64,000 bases of DNA, from positions 390,566 to 454,565 of the forward strand of contig NZ_JAMXBE010000003.1 in assembly GCF_024704835.1 (NCBI RefSeq), given 5' to 3'. Of this stretch, positions 35,767-44,970 are shown in pieces (the first letter of the stretch is position 1; every line of letters begins with the position of its first letter). The notes beneath the pieces were generated by a model, which saw only the letters and a list, made by a program, of their open reading frames with translations, had not been told where the DNA came from and ran no database searches. A program made the translations under genes and the position numbers. This stretch comes from Parapedobacter tibetensis. GTDB taxonomy: Bacteria > Bacteroidota > Bacteroidia > Sphingobacteriales > Sphingobacteriaceae.

Positions 35767-36522
35767 TCAAATAAAATCATGGAAAGTGTCGCCACGTAAA
35801 CCCAAGCGTGTAGTTTCCAATGCAATGATTTCATTGGTGTTGATGTTGCCCAAATTGACGTTGGAGCCAAGGAGGTGGATGAAATATACCTGCTGGGCCT
35901 TGAGTGGTGCTTCCCAAATTATTTTTTCGCTTGGGATTTCATTAATTATCTCATCGACCAGCCCTTGTCTCACTTCACCAGACTCTCTATAGAGCCCCAC
36001 GTTGCCACTTTCGCGTGACTCGGCAATAAGTTTCCATGTGCCGGCTTCCAGCTCGGCTTTCATCAGGGAAATCCACTTATATGGAGCCATAATTTTGGAA
36101 TTGTCCTTGGATCCGACCTCAGAAATCACCGTTGTGTGTTGCGCAAGTTGGGCGATATATTTGCATTTTTCCTCGTGGGGTATGGTGATGGAGCCATCGG
36201 AAATTTCGGCGTACTCTAAGCGGTATTTCTCGATAACACGTAAGAAATCATCAAATTGGTTGCGCACGGCAAAGGCTTCAAACAGCGTGCCCCCCAAATA
36301 CGGCTTGACACCAGCGTCGCGGTACACCGCCAGCTTCTCCTCCAGCTGGGGGACGATATAGGCGGTAGTCCACCCGAGTTTCACAAAATCAGTGTACGTG
36401 GCGCCCACAGACATGAGATCTTCGGCCTGCCGTACACTCAATCCCTTATCCATGACCATTGTCAACCCCTTATCCCGGGGTTTTTGTGTACGCAGGGGAA
36501 TATTATTTAACTCAAAATTCAT
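35767..36522 (-). CDS. comA: Phosphosulfolactate synthase (ComA family)
   Basis: This 251-residue protein matches ComA along its length: KPRDKGLTMVMDKGLS, VKLGWTTAYI, YLGGTLFEAF, YAEISDGSITI, SEVGSKD, and WEAPLKAQQVYFI. ComA adds sulfite to phosphoenolpyruvate to give phosphosulfolactate. In archaea this leads to coenzyme M; in bacteria it leads to sulfolactate and possibly cysteate. Many Bacteroidota make sulfonolipids, so a link is possible but inferred. It is followed by aroE on the same strand. Confidence 0.93.
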   Translation of the reverse strand: MNFELNNIPLRTQKPRDKGLTMVMDKGLSVRQAEDLMSVGATYTDFVKLGWTTAYIVPQLEEKLAVYRDAGVKPYLGGTLFEAFAVRNQFDDFLRVIEKYRLEYAEISDGSITIPHEEKCKYIAQLAQHTTVISEVGSKDNSKIMAPYKWISLMKAELEAGTWKLIAESRESGNVGLYRESGEVRQGLVDEIINEIPSEKIIWEAPLKAQQVYFIHLLGSNVNLGNINTNEIIALETTRLGLRGDTFHDFI

Positions 36523-36588
36523 GAAAGGCTAAAGCGTTTAATGATGTAAATAATCGTTGGTTGTTTGTGGAACATGCCCGAACCAACA

Positions 36589-37992
36589 CTACGGCATGTA
36601 ATTTTTAATAACTTCGGCTATTGCTTTATTGCTACGTAACTGTGGCAGATACTCAAACAACACCGCGTGTTTTCGCGGGTCTGAGGCAAGCCCCAGCTCT
36701 AAGTAATTCAATGCCTCATTATATTTGCCGTCTGCGATAAGATAAGCCACCATACGATAATACAGCTCGGCCGCGTCTGGGTTGTTTTTGATTGCTTCTG
36801 CAATCGTTTCAATAGCTCGCGTCAATTTGTTCCGTTCATATAATATGGAAGAAAAGTCAAGCCATGCTTCAATATCAATCGGATTAAGCTCAACGACCTT
36901 TTCATAGGCCAATTCGGCTTCATCAAGCTGTTTCAACTTGTAACGGGCATCGGCTATGGCAAACCAAAAATCCGGATTCTCCCGGTCAAGTTCGAGCGCC
37001 TTTTTGTAGAAATGCAGCGACTCGAAGTACCGTTCTTCGTAATCTAAGGTCACACCGATACCAAACCATGCATCGGCCAGGTTGGTATCGATTTTAACAG
37101 CCTTTTTATAATAAGACCGTGCCTCATCCATTTGTTCCAGCTTCTCATAGCATTCTCCAATGGCGCAATAAGTCTCGGCACCCGGCGGTTCGTATTCGAA
37201 CGTTTGCTTATAAACCTCGATCGCGTCACCGTATTTCTCCATATTGACCAACGCATTTCCCTTGTTGAAGTAAGCTGAAGCAAAATTATCCTTAATCAGG
37301 ATGGCATAGTCATAAGCATCGATTGCCTCTTCATATCGGGTCAATTTATGATAGGCATTTCCAAGGTTGTACCAACCGGCATAAGAATAAGGGTCGTTAT
37401 CAATATATTGCTTGTAGAAACCGATGCTTTCCTCTTGGCGGTCCAGCACATCATAGCAAAAAGCAAGCTCGTATAAAGCGTCTTGGTTCTCCATGTTTTG
37501 CTCCAAACTGTATTTGAGGCATTGGATAGCTTTTTCATAATCGCCCTTATTTTGATGTAAGAGCGCTATTTGCAAATAAATTTCATCCGGGTTTTCTGCA
37601 AGATCCAATGCTTTGTTGAAGTAATGGAAAGCATCGTCATAGCGCTCCAAATTACCCAGTATACCTCCCTTTATGAGGTATATGTCCCCATCTGAGGGTT
37701 CCAGTGTCTCCGCTTTGTCTAAAGACTCGAGTGCACGAGAAAACTGGTTGGTCACGGCAAATAGCTGCGCTTGTTTGACGTAAAAAACGGCAGCAAAAGG
37801 GTGTTGGCTTACCGCATAATCCACTACTTGCAAGGCCTTGATGGGATCATTCTTGTCCATATAATAATCAATTATCCCTTCAAAAGCCTGTGTATCAAAA
37901 AAATACTGATCTTTGTTGCGAATCATTTCTTCGTAACGTGCTACCGAAAACTTGGGATCTTCGGCAGACCCATATTCGAAATCGTCTTCCAT
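36589..37992 (-). CDS. Tetratricopeptide-repeat protein
   Basis: This 467-residue protein is built almost wholly of TPRs, about eleven in a row from residue 50 (for example AGWYNLGNAYHKLTRYEEAID and ADAWFGIGVTLDYEERYFES). The N-terminus is acidic and has no signal peptide, so it is cytoplasmic. It is a widely conserved Bacteroidota protein, with no role I can name. It stands upstream of comA-aroE-gldD. Confidence 0.88.
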   Translation of the reverse strand: MEDDFEYGSAEDPKFSVARYEEMIRNKDQYFFDTQAFEGIIDYYMDKNDPIKALQVVDYAVSQHPFAAVFYVKQAQLFAVTNQFSRALESLDKAETLEPSDGDIYLIKGGILGNLERYDDAFHYFNKALDLAENPDEIYLQIALLHQNKGDYEKAIQCLKYSLEQNMENQDALYELAFCYDVLDRQEESIGFYKQYIDNDPYSYAGWYNLGNAYHKLTRYEEAIDAYDYAILIKDNFASAYFNKGNALVNMEKYGDAIEVYKQTFEYEPPGAETYCAIGECYEKLEQMDEARSYYKKAVKIDTNLADAWFGIGVTLDYEERYFESLHFYKKALELDRENPDFWFAIADARYKLKQLDEAELAYEKVVELNPIDIEAWLDFSSILYERNKLTRAIETIAEAIKNNPDAAELYYRMVAYLIADGKYNEALNYLELGLASDPRKHAVLFEYLPQLRSNKAIAEVIKNYMP

Positions 37993-38253
37993 CTATCCTA
38001 ATTTTAAGAACTAACACCTAGGCTTCCACTCCCGACATCACAGCCATTGTTTGATGATAACAAAATAGGGTTTGTTGGATGATATTGTTAACACAAGTTT
38101 TCAACAATTTAACAAGACCAGCTAAAAATCAATGAAAATCAATTTATTACAAACAAAGTAAATGTAGATAATCCGGTTAAGTGAAGCGAACCCAATCTAT
38201 AGTCGGGTACAATTTTTTAATCATTTTCCCGCAGTGTCTATTTAAATACCCTG

Positions 38254-38290
38254 CAAAGGTACACAATAATAACCGAAAAATGTACCTTTG
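38254..38290. promoter_or_regulatory. Divergent pair of -7 boxes upstream of the aldehyde dehydrogenase gene
   Basis: CAAAGGTA at 38254-38261 and TACCTTTG at 38283-38290 are exact reverse complements of each other and both match the -7 consensus, one for each strand. The plus-strand box would give the dehydrogenase a leader of about 85 bases. The rest of the 37993-38380 gap is AT-rich with no gene. Confidence 0.45.
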
Positions 38291-38380
38291 AACGACTCGG
38301 GTCATGTGGGGACACATGGCTCAACGTAAAGGGCTTTTTGCCCAGGGCATAAGAATATAGACAACAAATACCCTATATTG

Positions 38381-39931
38381 ATGATGATGAACGATATAAA
38401 TATAGCCGCTGTTCTCAAACGACTATCCATCAAACCAAAGAACCTTGCATGGAGTACGGGAATCATCAACGGAGTGTCTAATGAAGAAGAAGGCATTGAT
38501 AGCATCTCTCCAGTGGATGGCAAACTGATTGCGGCTGTCGGGCAGGTATCACCAGAAGATTATGCCAACGTTGTCGCGCAGGCCACAAAAGCATTTATGC
38601 AATGGCGAGATACCCCTTCTCCTCAGCGCGGGGAAATTGTTAGGCAGTTTGGAGAGGAGCTGCGGAAACACAAGCAAGACCTGGGAACCTTGGTGTCATA
38701 TGAGATGGGAAAAAGTTTGCAGGAAGGGTTGGGTGAAGTGCAGGAAATGATTGATATATGCGATTTTGCAACCGGGTTGAGCAGACAACTCTATGGACTT
38801 ACCATGCAATCCGAACGTCAAGGCCACCGCATGTACGAACAGTGGCACCCACTCGGTGTGGTGGGCATCATTTCGGCATTTAATTTCCCCGTAGCTGTGT
38901 GGAGCTGGAACGCCGCAATTGCTTGGGTATGTGGCAATGTTTGCGTATGGAAACCCTCAGAGAAAACTCCAATTACCGCCGTGGCATGCCAGGCAATTAT
39001 TGTTGGAGTACTGGCCAAAAACGGCATGCCCGAAGGAATCTCTTGCTTAGTGCAAGGCGGAAGGTCGCTGGGCGAACGGTTGGCCGGAGACCACCAGGTA
39101 GCGCTTATATCTGCCACCGGCTCCACACGGATGGGTAAATCCGTTGCCGTTGCCGTGGCGTCCCGCTTGGGGAAGAGCATCCTGGAATTAGGGGGCAACA
39201 ATGCCATTATCATTACACAGCATGCCGATCTCGATGTCGCCCTGCTTGCTGCCGTGTTCGGTGCCGTGGGCACGGCTGGCCAGCGCTGTACCAGCACCCG
39301 CCGTCTCATCGTCCATGAAGCTATATATGAGCGTTTCAAGGAGCAACTAGTGAATGCCTATAGCCAATTGCGCATAGGCAACCCGCTGGATGAAAACAAC
39401 CACGTTGGCCCCCTTATAGACCATGACGCCGTAGCAAATTATATGGAAGCCATCGCTCGATGCAAAAGCGAGGGAGGACATTTCATCGTAGAAGGTGAAG
39501 TGCTTGGTGGCGAAGGGTATGATTCCGGCTGTTATGTACAGCCCTGTATCGCTGAGGTTATGCCAGAATTCCAGGTAGTAAAAACGGAGACCTTTGCGCC
39601 CATCCTTTACATCATGAAATATGAGACATTGGATAAGGCTATCCGTATACAAAATAATGTGCCCCAAGGGCTTTCTTCGGCCATCATGACACTGAATATC
39701 CGCGAGGCGGAGCACTTCCTCTCGGCCAGCGGATCAGACTGCGGCATTGCCAATGTGAATATCGGAACCTCTGGGGCTGAAATCGGCGGAGCCTTTGGTG
39801 GTGAAAAGGAAACCGGAGGAGGCCGCGAATCCGGCTCGGATGCCTGGAAAGCCTACATGCGCAGGCAAACCAACACCATCAATTATTCGGATAAATTACC
39901 CCTTGCGCAGGGGATAACGTTTGGTTTGTAG
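38381..39931 (+). CDS. NAD-dependent aldehyde dehydrogenase (ALDH7 / aminoadipate-semialdehyde type)
   Basis: This 516-residue protein shows FNFPVAVWSWNAAIAWVCGN, KPSEKTPITA, the NAD-loop GSTRMGK, the catalytic Glu in LELGGNNAI and the catalytic Cys in GQRCTSTRR. It is full length for ALDH and closest to the ALDH7/AMADH type that oxidises alpha-aminoadipic semialdehyde in lysine breakdown. The ATG at 38381 is chosen over a TTG just before it; further ATGs follow at 38384 and 38387. The kduI operon follows, but a separate promoter lies between. Confidence 0.92.
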   Translation: MMMNDINIAAVLKRLSIKPKNLAWSTGIINGVSNEEEGIDSISPVDGKLIAAVGQVSPEDYANVVAQATKAFMQWRDTPSPQRGEIVRQFGEELRKHKQDLGTLVSYEMGKSLQEGLGEVQEMIDICDFATGLSRQLYGLTMQSERQGHRMYEQWHPLGVVGIISAFNFPVAVWSWNAAIAWVCGNVCVWKPSEKTPITAVACQAIIVGVLAKNGMPEGISCLVQGGRSLGERLAGDHQVALISATGSTRMGKSVAVAVASRLGKSILELGGNNAIIITQHADLDVALLAAVFGAVGTAGQRCTSTRRLIVHEAIYERFKEQLVNAYSQLRIGNPLDENNHVGPLIDHDAVANYMEAIARCKSEGGHFIVEGEVLGGEGYDSGCYVQPCIAEVMPEFQVVKTETFAPILYIMKYETLDKAIRIQNNVPQGLSSAIMTLNIREAEHFLSASGSDCGIANVNIGTSGAEIGGAFGGEKETGGGRESGSDAWKAYMRRQTNTINYSDKLPLAQGITFGL

Positions 39932-39964
39932 TTTTTTGTGCACGTCAGGGAGTACGTAGCTCAG

Positions 39965-39994
39965 TACTTTTGTGCAAAACGCGTAAACGTTTGC
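39965..39994 (+). promoter_or_regulatory. kduI promoter -7 box with overlapping LacI-type operator
   Basis: TACTTTTG at 39965-39972 matches TAnnTTTG. Ten bases downstream, at 39983-39994, GTAAACGTTTGC is a CG-centred near-palindrome with the AAACGTTT core typical of LacI/PurR-family operators. A repressor there would cover the start of transcription. A second -7-like TACCTTTA is at 40014, 22 bases after a TTTG at 39990. Confidence 0.45.
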
Positions 39995-40056
39995 ATCATT
40001 GCGGGAATGTTTCTACCTTTAGGGCGAAGTCCTATTATTAACAAGCAGAATTAATT

Positions 40057-40899
40057 ATGAGTGTGCATTATGAATCCCGTTACGCATTAGGTCCAAGAGA
40101 AACAAAAAGTTTGGATACCGAAGAATTGCGTAGCAATTTCTTGATTGAAACGGTTTTTTCCGATGATGAAATCCAGTTGGTATACACCCACTATGACCGG
40201 TATATCGCTGGCGGCGCGAAACCGGTAAGCAAGGCATTGACATTGGAAACCATCGATGCCTTGAAGGCACCCTATTTCCTCGAAAGGCGGGAGCTGGGCA
40301 TCATCAATGTAGGGGGCGTGGGCAAGGTGGACGTGGATGGCGTCAGCTATGAGTTGGGCTTCAAGGAAGCTTTATATGTGGGCAAGGGCAACAAGGAGGT
40401 TGTATTTTCAAGCATTGATGCTGCCAACCCTGCCAAATTTTACCTTAATTCTGCACCGGCTCACCATGCTTATCCGACCAAAAAGGTGACCAAGGCTGAG
40501 GCCGAAATCGTGGAATTGGGTAGTATGGAAACAGCCAATCATCGTATCATCAACAAACTATTGGTAGCTAGCGTGGTAGAAACCTGCCAATTGCAGATGG
40601 GCATGACGGAATTGAAAGCGGGCAGCGTATGGAATACCATGCCGGCGCACACACATGACCGGCGTATGGAAGTTTACTTCTATTTCGAGGTTCCCGAAAG
40701 GCAGTCCGTAAGCCATTTTATGGGCCAACCGCAGGAAACACGCCACATCTGGATGCAAAATGAACAAGCCGTGATCTCTCCACCGTGGTCTATCCACGCA
40801 GGGGCCGGCACGAGCAATTATACCTTCATATGGGGTATGGCTGGTGAAAACATGGACTACGGGGACATGGATGGCTGTGCGATTTCTGATATGAAGTAA
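40057..40899 (+). CDS. kduI: 5-dehydro-4-deoxy-D-glucuronate isomerase
   Basis: This 280-residue cupin protein matches KduI throughout: [58 protein letters not shown] with zinc-ligand His and Glu, and [20 protein letters not shown]. It converts 4-deoxy-L-threo-5-hexosulose uronate, released from unsaturated pectin or glycosaminoglycan fragments, to 3-deoxy-D-glycero-2,5-hexodiulosonate, the KduD substrate. It heads a three-gene operon with a predicted LacI-type operator at its promoter. Confidence 0.97.
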   Translation: MSVHYESRYALGPRETKSLDTEELRSNFLIETVFSDDEIQLVYTHYDRYIAGGAKPVSKALTLETIDALKAPYFLERRELGIINVGGVGKVDVDGVSYELGFKEALYVGKGNKEVVFSSIDAANPAKFYLNSAPAHHAYPTKKVTKAEAEIVELGSMETANHRIINKLLVASVVETCQLQMGMTELKAGSVWNTMPAHTHDRRMEVYFYFEVPERQSVSHFMGQPQETRHIWMQNEQAVISPPWSIHAGAGTSNYTFIWGMAGENMDYGDMDGCAISDMK

Positions 40900-40927
40900 T
40901 GATGCTGCCTAACCAAAACGATAAATT

Positions 40928-42061
40928 ATGAAAGCGTTAATCAGAACTTCTCTATTTCTTTCCGCAGTTGGCTGGATGGCAGCCTGCGGAACTGGAGAAC
41001 AACCCAAAACAATCGTCATCAGCAATCCCGTGGAGCAAGCACGGCAGGAACTGGTGAGTATTCCTTACGCGGACTTTATAGATGCCTTTGGTGCCGATAG
41101 CCTGTTTAACATAACGGACAAAGAAAGCGGGACGGAGATCGCCTATCAATTGGAAACAAAGGGGCATGCCGAACCCCAAAACATCCTTCTTCATGTTCAG
41201 GTTCCGGCTTCAGGTTCCATATCGCTTATCGTGGAAAGCGGCGCCCCGACACCGGTTGAGGCAAAGACCTTTGCGCGCTATGTGCCCGAACGATTGGACG
41301 ATTTTGCTTGGGAAAATGATTTGGTAGCCTTCCGAATGTATGGAAAAGCATTAGAGGGAAGGCCCGATGATGCCCAGGGCTTGGATTTATGGTCGAAAAG
41401 AACGCCCAACCTTGTCATCGACAAGTGGTATGCGCACGGCGATTACCATAAGGACCATGGTGAGGGGATGGACTATTATTCTGTCGGCCAGACGCTTGGC
41501 GCAGGCGACATCGCTCCGTACTCGGATGGCACGGTTCATTATCCAAAGCATTACCGCAATTATGAAATCCTAGACAATGGCCCGCTAAGAAGTACGTTCC
41601 GTTTGGACTATGAGCCATGGCAGGTGGAAGACAAAACCGTATCTGTGAGCAAACTCATCGGTATCGATGCAGGATCACAGCTGAATACGGTGCAAGTCAC
41701 ATTTACTATCGATGGTGATGGCAAGCTTCCCGTAGCATTAGCTGTTGCACGCCGGGAACAACCGGGCGAATTGCTGAAAGAGGAAGACCAAGGGTTGTTG
41801 GGTTACTGGGAACCTGAACATGGCGAAGATGGTATTACGGGTGTAGGAGTAGCCTTGGATGATGGTACCTTCGATGGTTTTGAAGACCTCCCATCCCAAT
41901 ACCTTGCCTTGTTTACGGCCGATAACGGGACACCCATTACCTATTATAATGGAGGCGCTTGGAGCAAGGCCGGCAAAATCACCACGGCCGAAGAGTGGTT
42001 CAATTACCTAAAAGCATTTAAAGAAAGGCAGGCATCACCGCTAGCCGTGGAAATAAAGTGA
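40928..42061 (+). CDS. DUF4861 family lipoprotein
   Basis: This 377-residue protein starts with a hydrophobic segment and lipobox WMAACG (Cys near residue 20). The rest, with WYAHGDYHKDHGEGMDYYSVGQTLGAG and YRNYEILDNGPLRSTFRLDYEPW, matches DUF4861 proteins found in uronic-acid and plant-polysaccharide operons. Its biochemical function is unknown. It lies between kduI and kduD, so it probably serves uronate use at the periplasmic face. Confidence 0.85.
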   Translation: MKALIRTSLFLSAVGWMAACGTGEQPKTIVISNPVEQARQELVSIPYADFIDAFGADSLFNITDKESGTEIAYQLETKGHAEPQNILLHVQVPASGSISLIVESGAPTPVEAKTFARYVPERLDDFAWENDLVAFRMYGKALEGRPDDAQGLDLWSKRTPNLVIDKWYAHGDYHKDHGEGMDYYSVGQTLGAGDIAPYSDGTVHYPKHYRNYEILDNGPLRSTFRLDYEPWQVEDKTVSVSKLIGIDAGSQLNTVQVTFTIDGDGKLPVALAVARREQPGELLKEEDQGLLGYWEPEHGEDGITGVGVALDDGTFDGFEDLPSQYLALFTADNGTPITYYNGGAWSKAGKITTAEEWFNYLKAFKERQASPLAVEIK

Positions 42062-42092
42062 CGATCGTATTTAAGAAAATAATAACATTAAG

Positions 42093-42863
42093 ATGGCGAA
42101 CACAAATTTATTTGATTTGACAGGTAAGGTAGCCCTAGTTACGGGTTGCAAAAGAGGAATCGGCAAAGCCATTGCCATGGCGCTTGCCGAGGCTGGTGCT
42201 GACATCATTGGGGTGTCCGCTTCGCTTGAATTGCAGGGGAGTGATGTGTCCAAAGCTGTGGAGGCCGTGGGCCGTAGTTTCCACGCTTATCAAGCAGATT
42301 TTGGCAATCGCGAATCGTTATATGCATTCATCAAAAAGGCAAAGACCGAGCATCCCCGTATTGATATCTTATTCAACAATGCGGGAACGATATTGCGCAA
42401 ACCCGTAGCCGAGCACTCGGATGAGTATTGGGATCAGGTAATCGAAATCAACCAGAATGCGCAATTCATCCTTACCCGTGAAATCGGCAAGGAGATGGTA
42501 GCAAGGGGGTCGGGCAAAATTGTCTTTACGGCATCGTTGCTTACCTTTCAGGGAGGGATCACCGTACCCGGATATGCGGCATCAAAAGGTGCGGTAGGCC
42601 AGTTGACTAAAGCTTTTGCCAATGAATGGGCTTCCAAGGGGGTAAACGTGAATGCCATAGCGCCGGGTTATATTTCCACGGACAATACGGAAGCGCTCCG
42701 AGCCGACGCAAATCGTAGCCGTTCAATTTTGGAGCGTATACCGGCCGGAAGATGGGGCGAACCCGAAGACTTCGAAGGCCCTGCCGTATTCTTGGCATCC
42801 CAGGCATCAAGCTATGTACATGGAACCATCCTTACGGTAGATGGTGGATGGATGGGGAGATAG
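42093..42863 (+). CDS. kduD: 2-dehydro-3-deoxy-D-gluconate 5-dehydrogenase
   Basis: This 256-residue classical short-chain dehydrogenase has ALVTGCKRGIGKAIA (cofactor loop), LFNNAGTI, the catalytic pair in YAASKGA, and the C-terminal VHGTILTVDGGWMGR. FDLTGKVALVTGCKRGIGK is the typical KduD start. It reduces the KduI product to 2-keto-3-deoxygluconate. It is the last gene of the operon. The KDG kinase and aldolase are not in the window. Confidence 0.95.
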   Translation: MANTNLFDLTGKVALVTGCKRGIGKAIAMALAEAGADIIGVSASLELQGSDVSKAVEAVGRSFHAYQADFGNRESLYAFIKKAKTEHPRIDILFNNAGTILRKPVAEHSDEYWDQVIEINQNAQFILTREIGKEMVARGSGKIVFTASLLTFQGGITVPGYAASKGAVGQLTKAFANEWASKGVNVNAIAPGYISTDNTEALRADANRSRSILERIPAGRWGEPEDFEGPAVFLASQASSYVHGTILTVDGGWMGR

Positions 42864-42895
42864 TGTGGTGTAGTTATTAGTCAGGAAGCAAGCGC

Positions 42896-42916
42896 CTTTG
42901 CGTGCTTTGCGAGAAA
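42896..42916. repeat. Short dispersed intergenic repeat, copy 2
   Basis: CTTTGCGTGCTTTGCGAGAAA is the reverse complement of the 9420-9440 repeat with two differences, and ends directly at the nadD stop codon. Confidence 0.5.
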
Positions 42917-43495
42917 TTACTTATAAAGACCCTTGCTTTCGATAAATTCCAGCACATTATCCGGCACGAAATAACGGATATTTTTACCATTCTTCACCGC
43001 GTTGCGGATGAAGGTCGAGGAAAATTCCATAAGCGGGGTGTTGGTCAAGGTTACAGAAGGATGGCCTTCCAATTCAGGCGCCGCCGAGTAATTTGGCCGC
43101 GGATAGACATAAATGCGGTAATCGCGCAAAATGATTTCATAATTTTTCCACTTTTTGAGCGAAGCAAGGTTATCAGACCCCATGATGAGCACAAAATCCT
43201 TTTCGGGATGTTTTTCCCTAAGGTGGATGAGGGTGTCAATGGTATATGACGGGTGGGGCATGGAAAACTCAATGGTGCTGCTGCGGATATTCTCGGCTTG
43301 TTCAAGGGCAAGATTTACCATTTCAAGCCGATCATACATATTGATGAGGGCATCTTTTTTTTTCAAGGGATTGTGCGGTGAAACCACTAACCATACCTCA
43401 TCAAGGTCGGTATGATTTGCCAAGTAATTGGCTATGATGAGGTGGCCGGTATGTATTGGGTTGAATGACCCAAAAAACAATCCAATGGTACGCAT
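42917..43495 (-). CDS. nadD: Nicotinate-nucleotide adenylyltransferase
   Basis: This 192-residue protein has the nucleotidyltransferase motif GLFFGSFNPIHTGHL (HxGH at residues 15-18) and the second motif FSSTFIRNAV. It adenylates nicotinate mononucleotide, a later step of the NAD route begun by NadB and NadA. It follows gmk by four bases in the yicC-gmk-nadD cluster common in Bacteroidota. Confidence 0.96.
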   Translation of the reverse strand: MRTIGLFFGSFNPIHTGHLIIANYLANHTDLDEVWLVVSPHNPLKKKDALINMYDRLEMVNLALEQAENIRSSTIEFSMPHPSYTIDTLIHLREKHPEKDFVLIMGSDNLASLKKWKNYEIILRDYRIYVYPRPNYSAAPELEGHPSVTLTNTPLMEFSSTFIRNAVKNGKNIRYFVPDNVLEFIESKGLYK

Positions 43496-43499
43496 ATCA

Positions 43500-44078
43500 T
43501 CAGTTCTTTTCTCCGGATAGGAAATCCAACATTAATTTTTCAGCTTCCGCACAAGCCTTGCTCAAATCATCGTTGTTGAGGATTACGTCAAACCGATTTG
43601 CATAACCAAGTTCCTTTTCCGCCTTCGCAATCCGTTCGCGCAGCTTCTCTTCCGTATCGGTATCCCGGCCGCGTAGGCGCTGCTCCAATACACCCAGCGA
43701 TGGGGGCTGTACAAATACGGCTAATGCCCGATCTGCAAACTTACGTTTGAGGTGCAGGCCGCCTTCCACATCGATATCAAAGATAACATGTTTTCCAGTA
43801 GCCCATATCCGATCTACTTCGGATCGAAGTGTGCCATAGAATGTACCGGAATAGACCTCTTCGAATTCGATGAATTCTTTCTTCGCAATCCGGTGCAAGA
43901 ATTCTCCTTTGGAGATAAAATAATAATCCTTTCCGTTCACCTCACCTCCGCGCGCCGTGCGTGTACTGGCCGAAATCGAGAAGGAAATCTTCTCCGCATG
44001 TTTCGACAGCAAGTGTCGTACGATAGTCGTTTTGCCGGCCCCGGAAGGTGCTGAGAATATAATGAGTTTTCCCTCCAT
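43500..44078 (-). CDS. gmk: Guanylate kinase
   Basis: This 192-residue kinase has the P-loop FSAPSGAGKTTIV (residues 8-20), the GMP-binding STRTARGGEVNGKDYYFIS and FYGTLRSEVD, and HVIFDIDVEGGLHLK. It phosphorylates GMP to GDP. It lies between yicC and nadD on the same strand with gaps of five and four bases. Confidence 0.97.
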   Translation of the reverse strand: MEGKLIIFSAPSGAGKTTIVRHLLSKHAEKISFSISASTRTARGGEVNGKDYYFISKGEFLHRIAKKEFIEFEEVYSGTFYGTLRSEVDRIWATGKHVIFDIDVEGGLHLKRKFADRALAVFVQPPSLGVLEQRLRGRDTDTEEKLRERIAKAEKELGYANRFDVILNNDDLSKACAEAEKLMLDFLSGEKN

Positions 44079-44083
44079 GGGTT

Positions 44084-44959
44084 TTACAGGACATTTAATA
44101 ACTGCTCCTTGACCTTTTCCAATTCCTCCTTCATCTGCACCACCACTTGTTGGATTCCAGCGTGATTAGCCTTGGAGCCCAACGTGTTAATTTCGCGACC
44201 CATTTCCTGCGAGATAAAGCCGAGCTTCTTGCCATTGGCATCAGCGCCTTCAAGCGCTTGAAGGAAATAGTTGCAGTGGCTACGCAAGCGGACTTTTTCT
44301 TCTGTGATGTCCAGCTTATCGATATAGAAAATGAGCTCCTGTTCAAACCGGTTTTTATCCACATTTTCCCTACCAACGGTATCATCCATGTATTGGCTTA
44401 TCCGTTCGCGAATGAGCGGTATGCGGTCTGTCTCCACTTTTTCCACTTCACCGAGCAGCCGTATGATGTCCTTGGTGCGTGAAGAAAGGTCATGCTTGAG
44501 TACTTCACCTTCGTCCCTTCTGAACAAATCGAGCTGAGCTACAGCATCCTGAAAAGCATCCAATAGCAATGCCGCTTCTTCATCATCGGCTACATCTTCG
44601 GTGTGGCTGACAACCTCTGGCATGTTGAGGGCCATCTCAAAGATATTGCTATCCTTGCTGCCTACTGCTGCGGCAATGCTTTCCAGCTGCTCGTAATACT
44701 TCTTGAGCAATTCCGTATTGATGGAGGCGGCGGTAGCCGTTTGATCTACGTATTCCACGCTAACCATTACGCTTACCTTGCCCCGTTCAATGAGCCTTGT
44801 GCATTCGCTCCTTAGCGCCAATTCTTTGTCTGAAAAAGCCTTGGGCAGCCTTAGACTCAGTTCCAAAAACTTGGAGTTTAAGGATTTTATTTCGACGGTA
44901 TACTTTACTTTTTGATTGTCTCTGGCACCAAAGCCATACCCTGTCATCGATTTGATCAT
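44084..44959 (-). CDS. yicC: YicC family endoribonuclease-like protein
   Basis: From the ATG at 44959 the protein has 291 residues. It has the family start IKSMTGYGFG, SLNSKFLELSLRLPK and the C-terminal KLGFISQEMGREINTLGSKA with the conserved acidic residues. Recent work ties YicC to small-RNA decay in E. coli. The start is fixed by a TACCTTTG -7 box only three bases upstream (44963-44970), implying a leaderless message for yicC-gmk-nadD; a TTG two codons earlier is part of that promoter box. Confidence 0.94.
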   Translation of the reverse strand: MIKSMTGYGFGARDNQKVKYTVEIKSLNSKFLELSLRLPKAFSDKELALRSECTRLIERGKVSVMVSVEYVDQTATAASINTELLKKYYEQLESIAAAVGSKDSNIFEMALNMPEVVSHTEDVADDEEAALLLDAFQDAVAQLDLFRRDEGEVLKHDLSSRTKDIIRLLGEVEKVETDRIPLIRERISQYMDDTVGRENVDKNRFEQELIFYIDKLDITEEKVRLRSHCNYFLQALEGADANGKKLGFISQEMGREINTLGSKANHAGIQQVVVQMKEELEKVKEQLLNVL

Positions 44960-44962
44960 GCG

Positions 44963-44970
44963 CAAAGGTA
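44963..44970 (-). promoter_or_regulatory. -7 promoter box abutting the yicC start
   Basis: On the minus strand TACCTTTG lies three bases before the yicC ATG. It would drive yicC-gmk-nadD as a leaderless transcript. The following 44971-45191 stretch is low-complexity text with AGCTTT/CGGCTTT repeats and holds no gene. Confidence 0.5.

Noticed and set aside
38818..39339. Long open frame antisense to the aldehyde dehydrogenase gene
   Set aside because: The sense gene has all catalytic motifs; the antisense product shows no domain.
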